7,962 nucleotides of DNA, taken from assembly GCA_017303735.1 (NCBI GenBank), contig JAFLCF010000190.1, positions 1-7,962 of the forward strand, read 5' to 3'. Source of the DNA: Anaerolineae bacterium. GTDB taxonomy: Bacteria > Chloroflexota > Anaerolineae > Anaerolineales > Villigracilaceae. Positions 1 to 6,243 of the stretch are shown in pieces. Each line of letters opens with the position of its first letter. The stretch's first letter is position 1. Both the position numbers and the translations under genes were made by a program. The notes below the pieces were generated by a model. That model was not told where the DNA came from, searched no databases, and saw nothing but the letters and a program-made list of their open reading frames with translations.

Positions 1-496
1 CCGAAGCCGTCTGCGAATCGGGATTCAAAGTCACCGCCGCACGCGGGACGAATAAGCCTGCCACAACCAAAACAGCCATGACTCCCGCTGTGAACGCCAC
101 CACCCTTCCTAAAAGCGAAGTACGCCAACTAGGTTCTTTGACATAAACGCCATCACGTAACTCGCGCAGGTCGCGGCGTGGAGGCTTGGGCGTACGTTGT
201 GTTCTAGGAGCAGACTCAGCCCAAACGTCCTTTTGAGCCGCGCTGGTGGTTTTGAAAACGGGAATGCCCAAAGACTCTGCATCCCGCCGGACGTTCATCC
301 TGCGTGTGACGAGACCGAGTTGTGCGCCCAGCGAATCAGCATGACGTTGCAGAACTTTGAGGTCGAGCAAACGCAAGGTGACCTTCTCATATTTGGGCCA
401 CACCAGCAATATGCGCGGCGTTTTCGCCCACGATAATTTATCGCGGACAGAGATGAGGTCGTCGTGAGATTCGAGGGTGATGATCTTGGTTTTCAA
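1..496 (-). CDS. N-terminal part of a single-TM membrane protein, baseplate J/gp47-like family of Anaerolineae (partial)
   Basis: Reading the minus strand from a TTG at 496-494 gives 165 uninterrupted codons that continue beyond base 1, so the C-terminus is missing. The protein starts (M)KTKIITLESHDDLISVRD, followed by a soluble basic domain (about 1-90) with alternating beta/alpha character, a Pro/Arg-rich linker (about 96-112), and a hydrophobic segment at about 130-150 (VVAFTAGVMAVLVVAGLFV). Positive charges before that segment suggest the N-terminus is cytoplasmic and the unseen remainder is outside. From memory, similar N-termini occur in Anaerolineae proteins annotated as 'baseplate J/gp47 family'; the diagnostic domain would lie outside the window, so the name is tentative. 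There is no ATG before residue 67 and an in-frame TAG lies 18 bases upstream, so TTG is the only reasonable start. No Shine-Dalgarno site is visible. It sits 15 nt after the desulfurase stop and is probably co-transcribed and translationally coupled to it. Confidence 0.7.
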   Translation of the reverse strand, partial: MKTKIITLESHDDLISVRDKLSWAKTPRILLVWPKYEKVTLRLLDLKVLQRHADSLGAQLGLVTRRMNVRRDAESLGIPVFKTTSAAQKDVWAESAPRTQRTPKPPRRDLRELRDGVYVKEPSWRTSLLGRVVAFTAGVMAVLVVAGLFVPRAAVTLNPDSQTAS

Positions 497-511
497 TGGG
501 TAGTTGAGTAG

Positions 512-1657
512 CTATTTATTTAGGCTTCGGGCTTTATCAACGAGAGCAGGTAATGTTCGCAAAAATGAATCAACATGTTCAGGGGTTGTGTCTACGCCCA
601 ATGTGATGCGCAGTGAACCCAATGCCCAATCACGTGAGTAACCGAGGGCGGTGATCACTTCACTGGGCTCAGGGTTGCCGGTCTTGCATGCAGACCCCGA
701 AGAACAAGCGAAACCGGCTGCATCGAGAAGTTGAAGAAGCAAGTTGCCATCTACATCTTTGAAGACGAATGAAGCATGGTTCGGCAAACGCTGTTCGGGG
801 TGACCGGTGAGTCTGGAATCAGAAATTGTTTCGAGCACACTTCCAATGATGTGATCTCGCATTGGTTTGACGTGCGCTGTGCGGGCTTCGCGTTCTTCAG
901 CGGCTAGCTTCAACGCCTCGGCAAAACCGACGATGTATGGCACGTTATGCGTCCCGGCGCGCAGACTGAATTCCTGGCTTCCGCCTGTGAGATGCGGCAC
1001 AAGCTTCGTCCCTTTGCGGACGTACAATGCCCCTACCCCTTTGGGACCATAGAATTTATGTCCGCCAAGTGACATCAAGTCCACGCCGAGTTTATTCACA
1101 TTCACATCGAGATACGCCGCGGCTTGCACTGCATCAGTATGAAAGAAAATATTATTCGCCTTGGCAACTTCCGCCAGCGAGGCAATGGGATTGATGGTAC
1201 CGATCTCATTATTGGCATACATCACTGATGCCATCGTCGTGTTATTGCAAACGGCTTTAGCCAACGATTCAACCGTCACCGCGCCGTGCTCGTTCACATC
1301 CAACCATTCGAGCAGAAAGCCATATTCCTTTTCAAGTTGAATCGCCGTCTTGCTAACAGCAGGATGTTCCGTTTTGGCGGTCAAAATCCATTTGGTTGCT
1401 TCTTTATTTGCCAGCATCAAGCCGCGCAAAGCGAGGTTATCCGCTTCGGAGCCGCCGGAGGTGAAGATGATCTCGTCCGCGCGGCAGCCCAAAACGGAGG
1501 CGACCTTCTCCCGCGCCTCATCCACGGCAGACTCGGCTTTTTGCCCCAGCCGATGAATCGAGGATGGATTCCCGTAATTCTCGCGGAAATACGGCATCAT
1601 TTTGGCGAGCACACGCTCGTCTACTGGGGTGGTGGCGGCATAATCGAGATAGATCAT
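512..1657 (-). CDS. Cysteine desulfurase, NifS/IscS type (PLP-dependent)
   Basis: This 381-residue protein is a class V aminotransferase-fold cysteine desulfurase. It removes sulfur from L-cysteine to give alanine and an enzyme-bound persulfide, which feeds Fe-S cluster assembly and thiolation of tRNA or cofactors in the cytoplasm. Visible family signatures are DYAATTPVD at 5-13, YGNPSSIH at 28-35, SGGSEADNLA at 67-76, the PLP-stacking His in TEHPA (H98), YANNEIGTINP at 147-157, HTDAVQ at 173-178 (D175, Q178 contact PLP), the Schiff-base lysine K201 in GGHKFYGPKG, SLRAGTHN at 231-238, and the catalytic cysteine C324 in SSGSAC, with a second Cys at 318. Length matches NifS/IscS enzymes (about 380-405). 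The start ATG lies 7 nt downstream of a TATAAT box, implying a leaderless message. No scaffold (IscU/NifU) or IscR gene is visible nearby, so nifS versus iscS cannot be decided. The stop is TAG at 514-512. Confidence 0.96.
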   Translation of the reverse strand: MIYLDYAATTPVDERVLAKMMPYFRENYGNPSSIHRLGQKAESAVDEAREKVASVLGCRADEIIFTSGGSEADNLALRGLMLANKEATKWILTAKTEHPAVSKTAIQLEKEYGFLLEWLDVNEHGAVTVESLAKAVCNNTTMASVMYANNEIGTINPIASLAEVAKANNIFFHTDAVQAAAYLDVNVNKLGVDLMSLGGHKFYGPKGVGALYVRKGTKLVPHLTGGSQEFSLRAGTHNVPYIVGFAEALKLAAEEREARTAHVKPMRDHIIGSVLETISDSRLTGHPEQRLPNHASFVFKDVDGNLLLQLLDAAGFACSSGSACKTGNPEPSEVITALGYSRDWALGSLRITLGVDTTPEHVDSFLRTLPALVDKARSLNK

Positions 1658-1680
1658 GGCTGGGATTATAGCAAAGGTTT
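1658..1680 (-). promoter_or_regulatory. Extended -10 promoter of the cysteine desulfurase gene, leaderless type
   Basis: On the minus strand the sequence reads TGCTATAAT and then 7 nt to the ATG. The TATAAT hexamer (plus positions 1665-1670) is a perfect -10 box and carries the TGn extension. The usual -10 to start-point distance places transcription initiation at or next to the A of the start codon. No Shine-Dalgarno site could fit, so translation would start on a leaderless mRNA. No convincing -35 box was seen, which is consistent with an extended -10 promoter. Confidence 0.65.
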
Positions 1681-1714
1681 AGTACAGATTCGTCACAGAG
1701 GACACAGAGATCGC

Positions 1715-1841
1715 TGAGAAACAGTTTCTTAAGTACACGGATCGCACGGAAAAGTACGGATTTTTTCAGTCTTTTTTCCGTTAAGTTCAGTGAAATCCGT
1801 GCCATCCGTGCCTAAAGAAGGAATTAAGAAACGGTTTCTGA
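1715..1841. repeat. Large imperfect inverted repeat in the divergent intergenic region
   Basis: The outer arms are 1715-1732 and 1824-1841, matching at 16 of 18 positions as reverse complements. The inner arms are CACGGATCGCACGGA (1736-1750) and the complement of ATCCGTGCCATCCGTGC (1795-1811), 14 of 15 matching. Each outer arm holds its own 13-base palindrome, AGAAACAGTTTCT at 1717-1729 and AGAAACGGTTTCT at 1827-1839. A short direct repeat, CACAGAG twice, lies just outside at 1694-1708. No ORF is supported here. The element could be a mobile-type palindromic repeat (REP or MITE-like remnant), a long hairpin, or a pair of operator sites. It resembles the element at 7706-7792. Confidence 0.7.
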
Positions 1842-1898
1842 AAGTTTTTCTCACATTGCTCTGTAAGCTCAGTGGCATGATTTTTTACAGGGCGGGAA

Positions 1899-1913
1899 TG
1901 ATAAAATCACCCC
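1899..1913 (+). promoter_or_regulatory. Extended -10 promoter for the GT-C-like membrane protein, leaderless type
   Basis: The sequence TGATAAAAT (1899-1907) matches an extended -10 element (TGnTAnnnT) and is followed by only 6 nt before the ATG at 1914. Transcription would start at or beside the start codon. There is no room for a Shine-Dalgarno site and none is seen. The arrangement mirrors the desulfurase promoter at the other end of the same intergenic region. Confidence 0.5.
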
Positions 1914-3545
1914 ATGCGTATTCACTGGCTGCGAATCACGGGCGGACTGATCGGCGCGTCTGCCATTCTTTTGATGGTCTTTGCAAATCAACTGGGGCTG
2001 GAAAGCTTTCCCACATGGGGCGTGCGTCGTTCGGCAATCCTTCTTCTCGGAATCCTCCTGCTTGCCGTTTCCATTTTTTATCAAAAAGATAATTTCATAG
2101 GCAAGGTCATCCACTCTGCAGATGGACGGTTCTATATTGCCCTGCTCGCATTGAATGCAGGCATCTTTCTCATTTATGTCTGGTTCGGCTCAGACGGCTT
2201 GTGGAAGTCGATGCACAATGAGACGAATTACTACGACCTGCAAGCCAAAGCCTTTGCCAAAGGTCAACTTGAATTAGACGTTGAACCCGACCCTGCCCTA
2301 CTCGCCTTCAACGATGAGAGCCTGTACGAGCCAGAGAACCGCGAAGGTATTCCGGTTTTATGGGACGCCACGTTCTACAATGGAAAATACTATATCTATT
2401 GGGGTCCTGCGCCAGCCCTGGTGTTGACCCCGCTCAAATTTTTCTACAAAGAAGACCTCGGCGACAAACTCCTTTCGCTTCTTTTTTTAACCGGCACTCT
2501 TTTCTTTCTCAATCTGATCATCCTCGATATTTGGCAGAAATATTTCAGTCACATCTCCCATTGGGCAGTGCTTGCCGCGGTCGCTTTTGCCGGGTTGGTC
2601 AACCCCATGCCATTCGTCATGGTGGAAGGGCGCATCTACGAAGCTGCCATTATCGCCGCGCAATTTTTTCTTGTAGGCGGGTTTTATTTTCTGCTCTCTG
2701 CCTTCCATCGTCCCACGATCATTCAACTCGTATTATCCAGCTTGTTCTTTGCACTTGCAATTGGCTCACGCACTCCTCTTGTTCCCGGCATTGGGCTCAT
2801 TGCCATCGTCGTTTTGATCTGGGCATTTCAGACTCAACGTCCGCGTATGATCGCGCTGTTGGCGGCATTTGCCCTTCCACTGGCAATCGCCGCTGTGATA
2901 TACGCATCATACAACTATGCCCGCTTCGGCTCGTGGACCGAGTTCGGCTTCCGCTACCAACTCACCAGCTACAATCTGTATAACGACCTTGACCAAACCC
3001 TTTCGATTGCTTACGCGCCGCCTAATTTATACAAGACCCTTCTCAATCCGCTCGAACAACGCGAAGCCTTTCCTTACATCTTCCCCACCCGTTGGGCAGG
3101 ACCCGAATGGCTGACGAACTATCGCCCCGGCATGTATTTGACCTTTACCGAAAACATCACCGGCATACTGATAAGCAGTCCATTCTTTTTGCTTGCACTA
3201 CTTTCTCTCTTCAAAAAAAGAAACGACCTGCGTTGGACGCTTCTCGCGCTCGCCCTTGGCTTACTGGGATTTTTCACCATCCTGCAAACCTACTTCTTCA
3301 TTGCCATGCGCTACCTGCTGGATATGACCCCCACGCTGACCATACTCACCATCCTTGGTTTCTGGCACGGCTTTGAAGTGTTCAAAAACAACAAGGTATA
3401 TCCAGTCATCACAATCCTCTTTCTGATTCACACCCTCGCCCTCAGCTTGCTGATCTCATTTTCGGGCAATCTGGAATTATTCAAAATCCATAACAATGAA
3501 CTCGTTCAACAATTGACTTGGACATTCAACAGCATTTTCAAGTAA
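1914..3545 (+). CDS. Polytopic membrane protein, GT-C glycosyltransferase-like, function unknown
   Basis: The 543-residue product has roughly 11-13 hydrophobic segments (for example near 7-25, 39-55, 73-92, 184-204, 216-236, 242-263, 267-304, 311-331, 415-433, 440-464 and 495-515). A long hydrophilic loop at about 93-180 carries conserved-looking blocks: YYDLQAKAFAKGQLELD at 106-122 and DATFYNGKYYIYWGPAPAL at 151-169. A second loop at 332-414 begins YNYARFGSWTEFGFRYQLT (333-351). The late motif MRYLLDMTP (465-473) recalls the Arg-Tyr motif seen near the end of GT-C proteins such as the GT39 family, and E243 in EGRIYEA sits at a membrane boundary. GT-C enzymes transfer sugars from polyprenyl-phosphate donors outside the membrane; that role is inferred here, because no donor motif identifies the substrate. 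From memory, this block pattern occurs in many bacteria as uncharacterised 'hypothetical' proteins. The gene ends in tandem stops TAA TAG (3543-3548). No terminator is evident downstream. Confidence 0.85.
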   Translation: MRIHWLRITGGLIGASAILLMVFANQLGLESFPTWGVRRSAILLLGILLLAVSIFYQKDNFIGKVIHSADGRFYIALLALNAGIFLIYVWFGSDGLWKSMHNETNYYDLQAKAFAKGQLELDVEPDPALLAFNDESLYEPENREGIPVLWDATFYNGKYYIYWGPAPALVLTPLKFFYKEDLGDKLLSLLFLTGTLFFLNLIILDIWQKYFSHISHWAVLAAVAFAGLVNPMPFVMVEGRIYEAAIIAAQFFLVGGFYFLLSAFHRPTIIQLVLSSLFFALAIGSRTPLVPGIGLIAIVVLIWAFQTQRPRMIALLAAFALPLAIAAVIYASYNYARFGSWTEFGFRYQLTSYNLYNDLDQTLSIAYAPPNLYKTLLNPLEQREAFPYIFPTRWAGPEWLTNYRPGMYLTFTENITGILISSPFFLLALLSLFKKRNDLRWTLLALALGLLGFFTILQTYFFIAMRYLLDMTPTLTILTILGFWHGFEVFKNNKVYPVITILFLIHTLALSLLISFSGNLELFKIHNNELVQQLTWTFNSIFK

Positions 3546-3569
3546 TAGACTCGCATCCGCTTCACTCTG

Positions 3570-3609
3570 GAACTTGAACCTGATTCTGTTTCCTCGAACC
3601 TGAACCTCG
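3570..3609. repeat. Two imperfect direct copies of a GAACYTGAACCT word
   Basis: GAACTTGAACCTGA at 3570-3583 is followed by GAACCTGAACCTCG at 3596-3609, matching at 11 of 14 positions and spaced 26 bp apart. They lie in the 105-bp gap between the membrane protein gene and the helix-hairpin-helix gene. Each copy is itself a short tandem of GAACYT. Function is unknown; they may be remnants of a dispersed intergenic repeat. Confidence 0.4.
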
Positions 3610-3624
3610 TCTGATGCCTTTTGT

Positions 3625-3643
3625 TGTACAATGACCGCAGGAG
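3625..3643 (+). promoter_or_regulatory. -10 box and Shine-Dalgarno site for the helix-hairpin-helix gene
   Basis: TACAAT at 3627-3632 is a five-of-six -10 box. AGGAG at 3639-3643 is a clear Shine-Dalgarno site 7 nt before ATG 3651. The Shine-Dalgarno site decides the start: the in-frame TTG at 3621 would lie upstream of this promoter's transcript and has no ribosome site. No good -35 box was found, so the promoter part is less certain than the ribosome site. Confidence 0.55.
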
Positions 3644-3650
3644 ATTCCGC

Positions 3651-4679
3651 ATGAGCAATTTTCTCGATTTTCTTAATACCGCCGATCTGAATACCCTAAC
3701 TCAGGTTTCAGGCGTTAACCGTCAACTGGCGGGCAATCTCATAGCCGCACGTCCCTTTGACCATGTAGACGATGCCTTGAACGTCAAAGGCATGGGCAAG
3801 GCGACTCTTGCCCGGTTGCAGTCTTTTGCTGAGGGGCAGGGAAATGAATCAGAAAACAGTGCCCTGATTCCGGTCCAGGAAGAGGCGATGCCCGCGCCTG
3901 TGGAGAAGACTCCGCCTGCACAAGATGAGGTAAAAGAAGGGGACTCTTTCTTGAAGCGGTTGTGGCGGGCATTTGTCGCTTTCTTAAGAGCTTTGATCCG
4001 TTTGATCATGCTCGTCATTTTGTTTACGGCAGTTGGGGCAATGTTCTATTATGGGCTGCCATACATTCGCGAGACTTTCATTGCACCCGTGGAAGAAAAC
4101 ACGGCGCAAATTCAGGAACTTGAAACTGAAATCGAATCATTGCAAACACAATTGGATGAGATCAATGCACGAGTTGGCGCGCTGGAAGATTCGGTGGAGG
4201 CGCATACGGCTTCGATCGAAAAACTCGAAGCGATGCAAGCCACGCTCGAAACGCAGTTGCAGGAAAATAACGATGCGGTTCTGCTTGAGTTGAAGCATGA
4301 AGTGATGTTCGCCCGCGCCCTCGATGTTCTGGCGCGCGGACGGTTGTATCTTGCGCAAAGTAATTTTGGGCTGGCGAAGCTGGATGTGCAAACCGCACGT
4401 GACCTGTTGGCAGAGTTGCAGGCAGAAAAAGACGATGATGTTCTGGCAAAGGCTATTGAACGGTTGGATCTATCGCTTGGCAACCTGCCCGATTTTCCTG
4501 TGATCGCTTCGGGTGACTTGGAAATTGCCTGGCAAATTTTGATCTCTGGCAATGCGCCAGCCGCGACTGCGACGTTTACTCCAACCCCGGCTCCGATTGA
4601 GACGGCAACTAGCATCACCCCAACCGTGGAGCAAACTGCTACACCAACACCGTTCCCACCAGTTTCCCCAACCCCATAA
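3651..4679 (+). CDS. Membrane-anchored helix-hairpin-helix protein with coiled coil and Thr/Pro-rich C-terminus
   Basis: Starting at ATG 3651 (AGGAG 7 nt upstream) the protein has 342 residues. Residues 5-60 form a helix-hairpin-helix module of the ComEA type (LNTADLNTLTQVSGV at 8-22, then VKGMGKATLARL at 45-56), a fold that usually binds DNA non-specifically. An acidic/Pro linker (about 62-98) and a basic amphipathic stretch (102-117) precede one TM segment (about 118-136). Positive charges on its N-terminal side put the helix-hairpin-helix domain in the cytoplasm and the rest outside. Residues 148-208 are heptad-like and Glu/Gln-rich (coiled coil). Residues 212-298 are helical with possible tetratricopeptide-like packing, and 303-342 is a Thr/Pro tail ending PPVSPTP. 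Function is unknown; it may tether something to the membrane or envelope. Calling it a DNA-uptake or nucleoid factor would be speculation. It shares the TP-rich tail style with the secreted protein at 6242-7651. Confidence 0.85.
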   Translation: MSNFLDFLNTADLNTLTQVSGVNRQLAGNLIAARPFDHVDDALNVKGMGKATLARLQSFAEGQGNESENSALIPVQEEAMPAPVEKTPPAQDEVKEGDSFLKRLWRAFVAFLRALIRLIMLVILFTAVGAMFYYGLPYIRETFIAPVEENTAQIQELETEIESLQTQLDEINARVGALEDSVEAHTASIEKLEAMQATLETQLQENNDAVLLELKHEVMFARALDVLARGRLYLAQSNFGLAKLDVQTARDLLAELQAEKDDDVLAKAIERLDLSLGNLPDFPVIASGDLEIAWQILISGNAPAATATFTPTPAPIETATSITPTVEQTATPTPFPPVSPTP

Positions 4680-4683
4680 AAAA

Positions 4684-4738
4684 ATGAGATTTGCGCTTGC
4701 GGCGGGTATAATTTCGCAAGTAATTATTCTTTGAGGAG
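4684..4738 (+). promoter_or_regulatory. Promoter and Shine-Dalgarno site of the phosphohexomutase gene
   Basis: ATGAGA (4684-4689, four of six matches to TTGACA) is followed by 17 bp and then a perfect TATAAT at 4707-4712. A start point near 4719 would give a leader of about 27 nt containing GAGGAG at 4733-4738, 7 nt before the ATG at 4746. The promoter begins 5 bp after the upstream stop codon, so the mutase can be transcribed independently of the upstream gene. Confidence 0.75.
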
Positions 4739-4745
4739 ATAACTC

Positions 4746-6176
4746 ATGGCATTCAAAATCAAGTTCGGTACAGATGGCTGGCGTGGAGTCATTGCTGAAG
4801 ATTACACATTCGACAATCTGCGCCGTTGTGCGCAAGGGTTTGCATCGTATATGCTTTCGCAAGGCAAAAAGGGACAGTGGATCGTGGTTGGGCACGATAA
4901 GCGCTTCCACTCGGAGAATTTCGCGGCGGCTGTCGCTGAAGTGTTGGCTGGCAACGGCTTGAAAGTTTACCTAACCCAGGAAGCGACTCCCACCCCGGTG
5001 ATCGCCTATGCCGTGGTGGATAAGAAAGCGGCTGGCGCGGTGAACATCACTGCCAGCCACAACCCCCCAACAGACAATGGCTTCAAGGTCCGCAATGAGA
5101 CGGGCGGCGCGATTGACCCCGATGGCTTGAAGCAAATTGAAGCAGGCATTCCCGATGATGTGAAGGATGTCAAAGTCAAAAATTATAAAGAAGCCGAAGC
5201 GGCTGGCGAGATCGTCAAGTTCGATGCGAACACACCGTATATCGAACATCTCACCCGCGATGGCTTGATCGACCTGCAGCCTATCAAAGATGCCGGTCTG
5301 ACCGTAGTGGTGGATGCCATGTGGGGCAACGGCGCTGGTTGGTTCACCCGCTTGCTCGGTGGCGGCAAGACCAAGATCATTGAAATTCACAACGAGCGCA
5401 ATCCTTCGTTCCCTGAAATGAAACGCCCGGAGCCCATCCGCCCGAACATTGATGTGGGCTTGAAAGCCACCGTCACCAACAAAGCGGATGTATTGCTCAT
5501 CACTGACGGCGACGCAGACCGCTGTGGTATCGGTGATGAGAATGGCGAATTCATCAACCAATTGCGCGTGTATGCGTTGCTTGCCTATTATCTACTCGAA
5601 GTACGCGGCGAACGTGGTGACATTGTCAAAACCCTTTCGACCACCGGCATGTTAAACAAGCTCGGCGAGATCTATGGTGTGCCTGTCCATGAGACGGGTG
5701 TAGGCTTCAAGTATGTTGCCCCGAAGATGACCGAAACCAATGCCCTCATTGGCGGCGAAGAATCTGGCGGCTATGCCTTCCGTGGGAACGTCCCTGAACG
5801 CGATGGCATTTTGGCGGGCTTATACATGCTCGATTTCATGGTGAAGACCGGCAAGAAACCGACCGAATTGCTCAAGGACTTGTTCGCCAAAGTGGGCGGC
5901 GAGTATTACTACGACCGTGTCGATAGTCCCTTCAGCGGCGACCATGAGACCCGCAAGCAGATCATCCGCGATAACTATCCCAAGACCCTGGGCGGACTAA
6001 AAGTGACCGAAGTCATCACTGTGGATGGCTTCCAGTTCAAGATGGAAGATGGCGGCTGGATGTTGATCCGCTTCTCAGGCACGGAGCCGATATTGCGTGT
6101 GTACTGCGAAACGAGACACGCTGACAAGGTGCAGGCGATCCTTCAGGATGGCTTGAAGGTGGCGGGAATTAAGTAA
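4746..6176 (+). CDS. Phosphoglucomutase/phosphomannomutase (alpha-D-phosphohexomutase family)
   Basis: The 476-residue cytoplasmic enzyme interconverts hexose 6-phosphate and hexose 1-phosphate through a phosphoserine and a bisphosphate intermediate. This feeds synthesis of UDP-glucose or GDP-mannose type precursors and glycogen metabolism. All four family loops are present: the phosphoserine loop TASHNP with S104, the Mg-binding loop DGDADR with D254, D256 and D258, the sugar-specificity loop GGEESGG at 336-342, and the phosphate-binding loop RFSGTEP at 442-448. The N-terminal FGTDGWRG (7-14) is also typical. The GEESGG loop argues against GlmM (usually GEQSGH) but does not separate glucose from mannose preference, so no gene symbol is given. 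ATG 4746 is supported by GAGGAG 7 nt upstream. The gene has its own promoter and ends before a strong hairpin terminator. Confidence 0.95.
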   Translation: MAFKIKFGTDGWRGVIAEDYTFDNLRRCAQGFASYMLSQGKKGQWIVVGHDKRFHSENFAAAVAEVLAGNGLKVYLTQEATPTPVIAYAVVDKKAAGAVNITASHNPPTDNGFKVRNETGGAIDPDGLKQIEAGIPDDVKDVKVKNYKEAEAAGEIVKFDANTPYIEHLTRDGLIDLQPIKDAGLTVVVDAMWGNGAGWFTRLLGGGKTKIIEIHNERNPSFPEMKRPEPIRPNIDVGLKATVTNKADVLLITDGDADRCGIGDENGEFINQLRVYALLAYYLLEVRGERGDIVKTLSTTGMLNKLGEIYGVPVHETGVGFKYVAPKMTETNALIGGEESGGYAFRGNVPERDGILAGLYMLDFMVKTGKKPTELLKDLFAKVGGEYYYDRVDSPFSGDHETRKQIIRDNYPKTLGGLKVTEVITVDGFQFKMEDGGWMLIRFSGTEPILRVYCETRHADKVQAILQDGLKVAGIK

Positions 6177-6201
6177 CGAAAGAAGTAAAGAAGAAAGAAT
6201 G

Positions 6202-6243
6202 AGGTGACAGTCACTTTTGAAGTGACTGTCACCTTTTTGTTTT
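6202..6243 (+). terminator. Rho-independent terminator of the phosphohexomutase gene
   Basis: AGGTGACAGTCACTT (6202-6216) and AAGTGACTGTCACCT (6220-6234) form a perfect 15-bp stem with a TTG loop. The stem is followed by TTTT G TTTT, giving a U-rich 3' end. It lies 25 nt after the mutase stop, between two convergent genes. On the minus strand the hairpin is followed by CATTCTTTCTTC, a weaker T-rich tail, so it may also help end the convergent gene whose stop is at 6244-6242. Each arm is itself palindromic (GTGAC-A-GTCAC). Confidence 0.93.

Noticed and set aside
1518..1805. Minus-strand ORF extending from the intergenic repeat into the desulfurase gene
   Set aside because: It overlaps the start of the desulfurase in another frame and its N-terminal half is translated repeat sequence, with no ribosome site.
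1694..1811. Possible CRISPR array from repeated CACAGAG and CACGGA words
   Set aside because: Units are too short, degenerate and irregularly spaced, and arranged as inverted rather than direct repeats. No cas gene is present.
2360..2983. 207-codon plus-strand ORF
   Set aside because: It lies wholly inside the membrane protein gene in another frame, is rich in Ser, His and Arg, and shows no family motif.
3621..3650. Upstream TTG start of the helix-hairpin-helix gene
   Set aside because: The TTG overlaps the predicted -10 region and lacks a ribosome site; ATG 3651 has AGGAG at 7 nt spacing.
4112..4618. 168-codon minus-strand ORF
   Set aside because: It is antisense to the coiled-coil gene; its Ser/Arg/Ala-rich composition is the shadow of that gene's codons.
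4971..5561. 196-codon minus-strand ORF
   Set aside because: It is antisense to the well-supported phosphohexomutase and is a product of that gene's codon bias.
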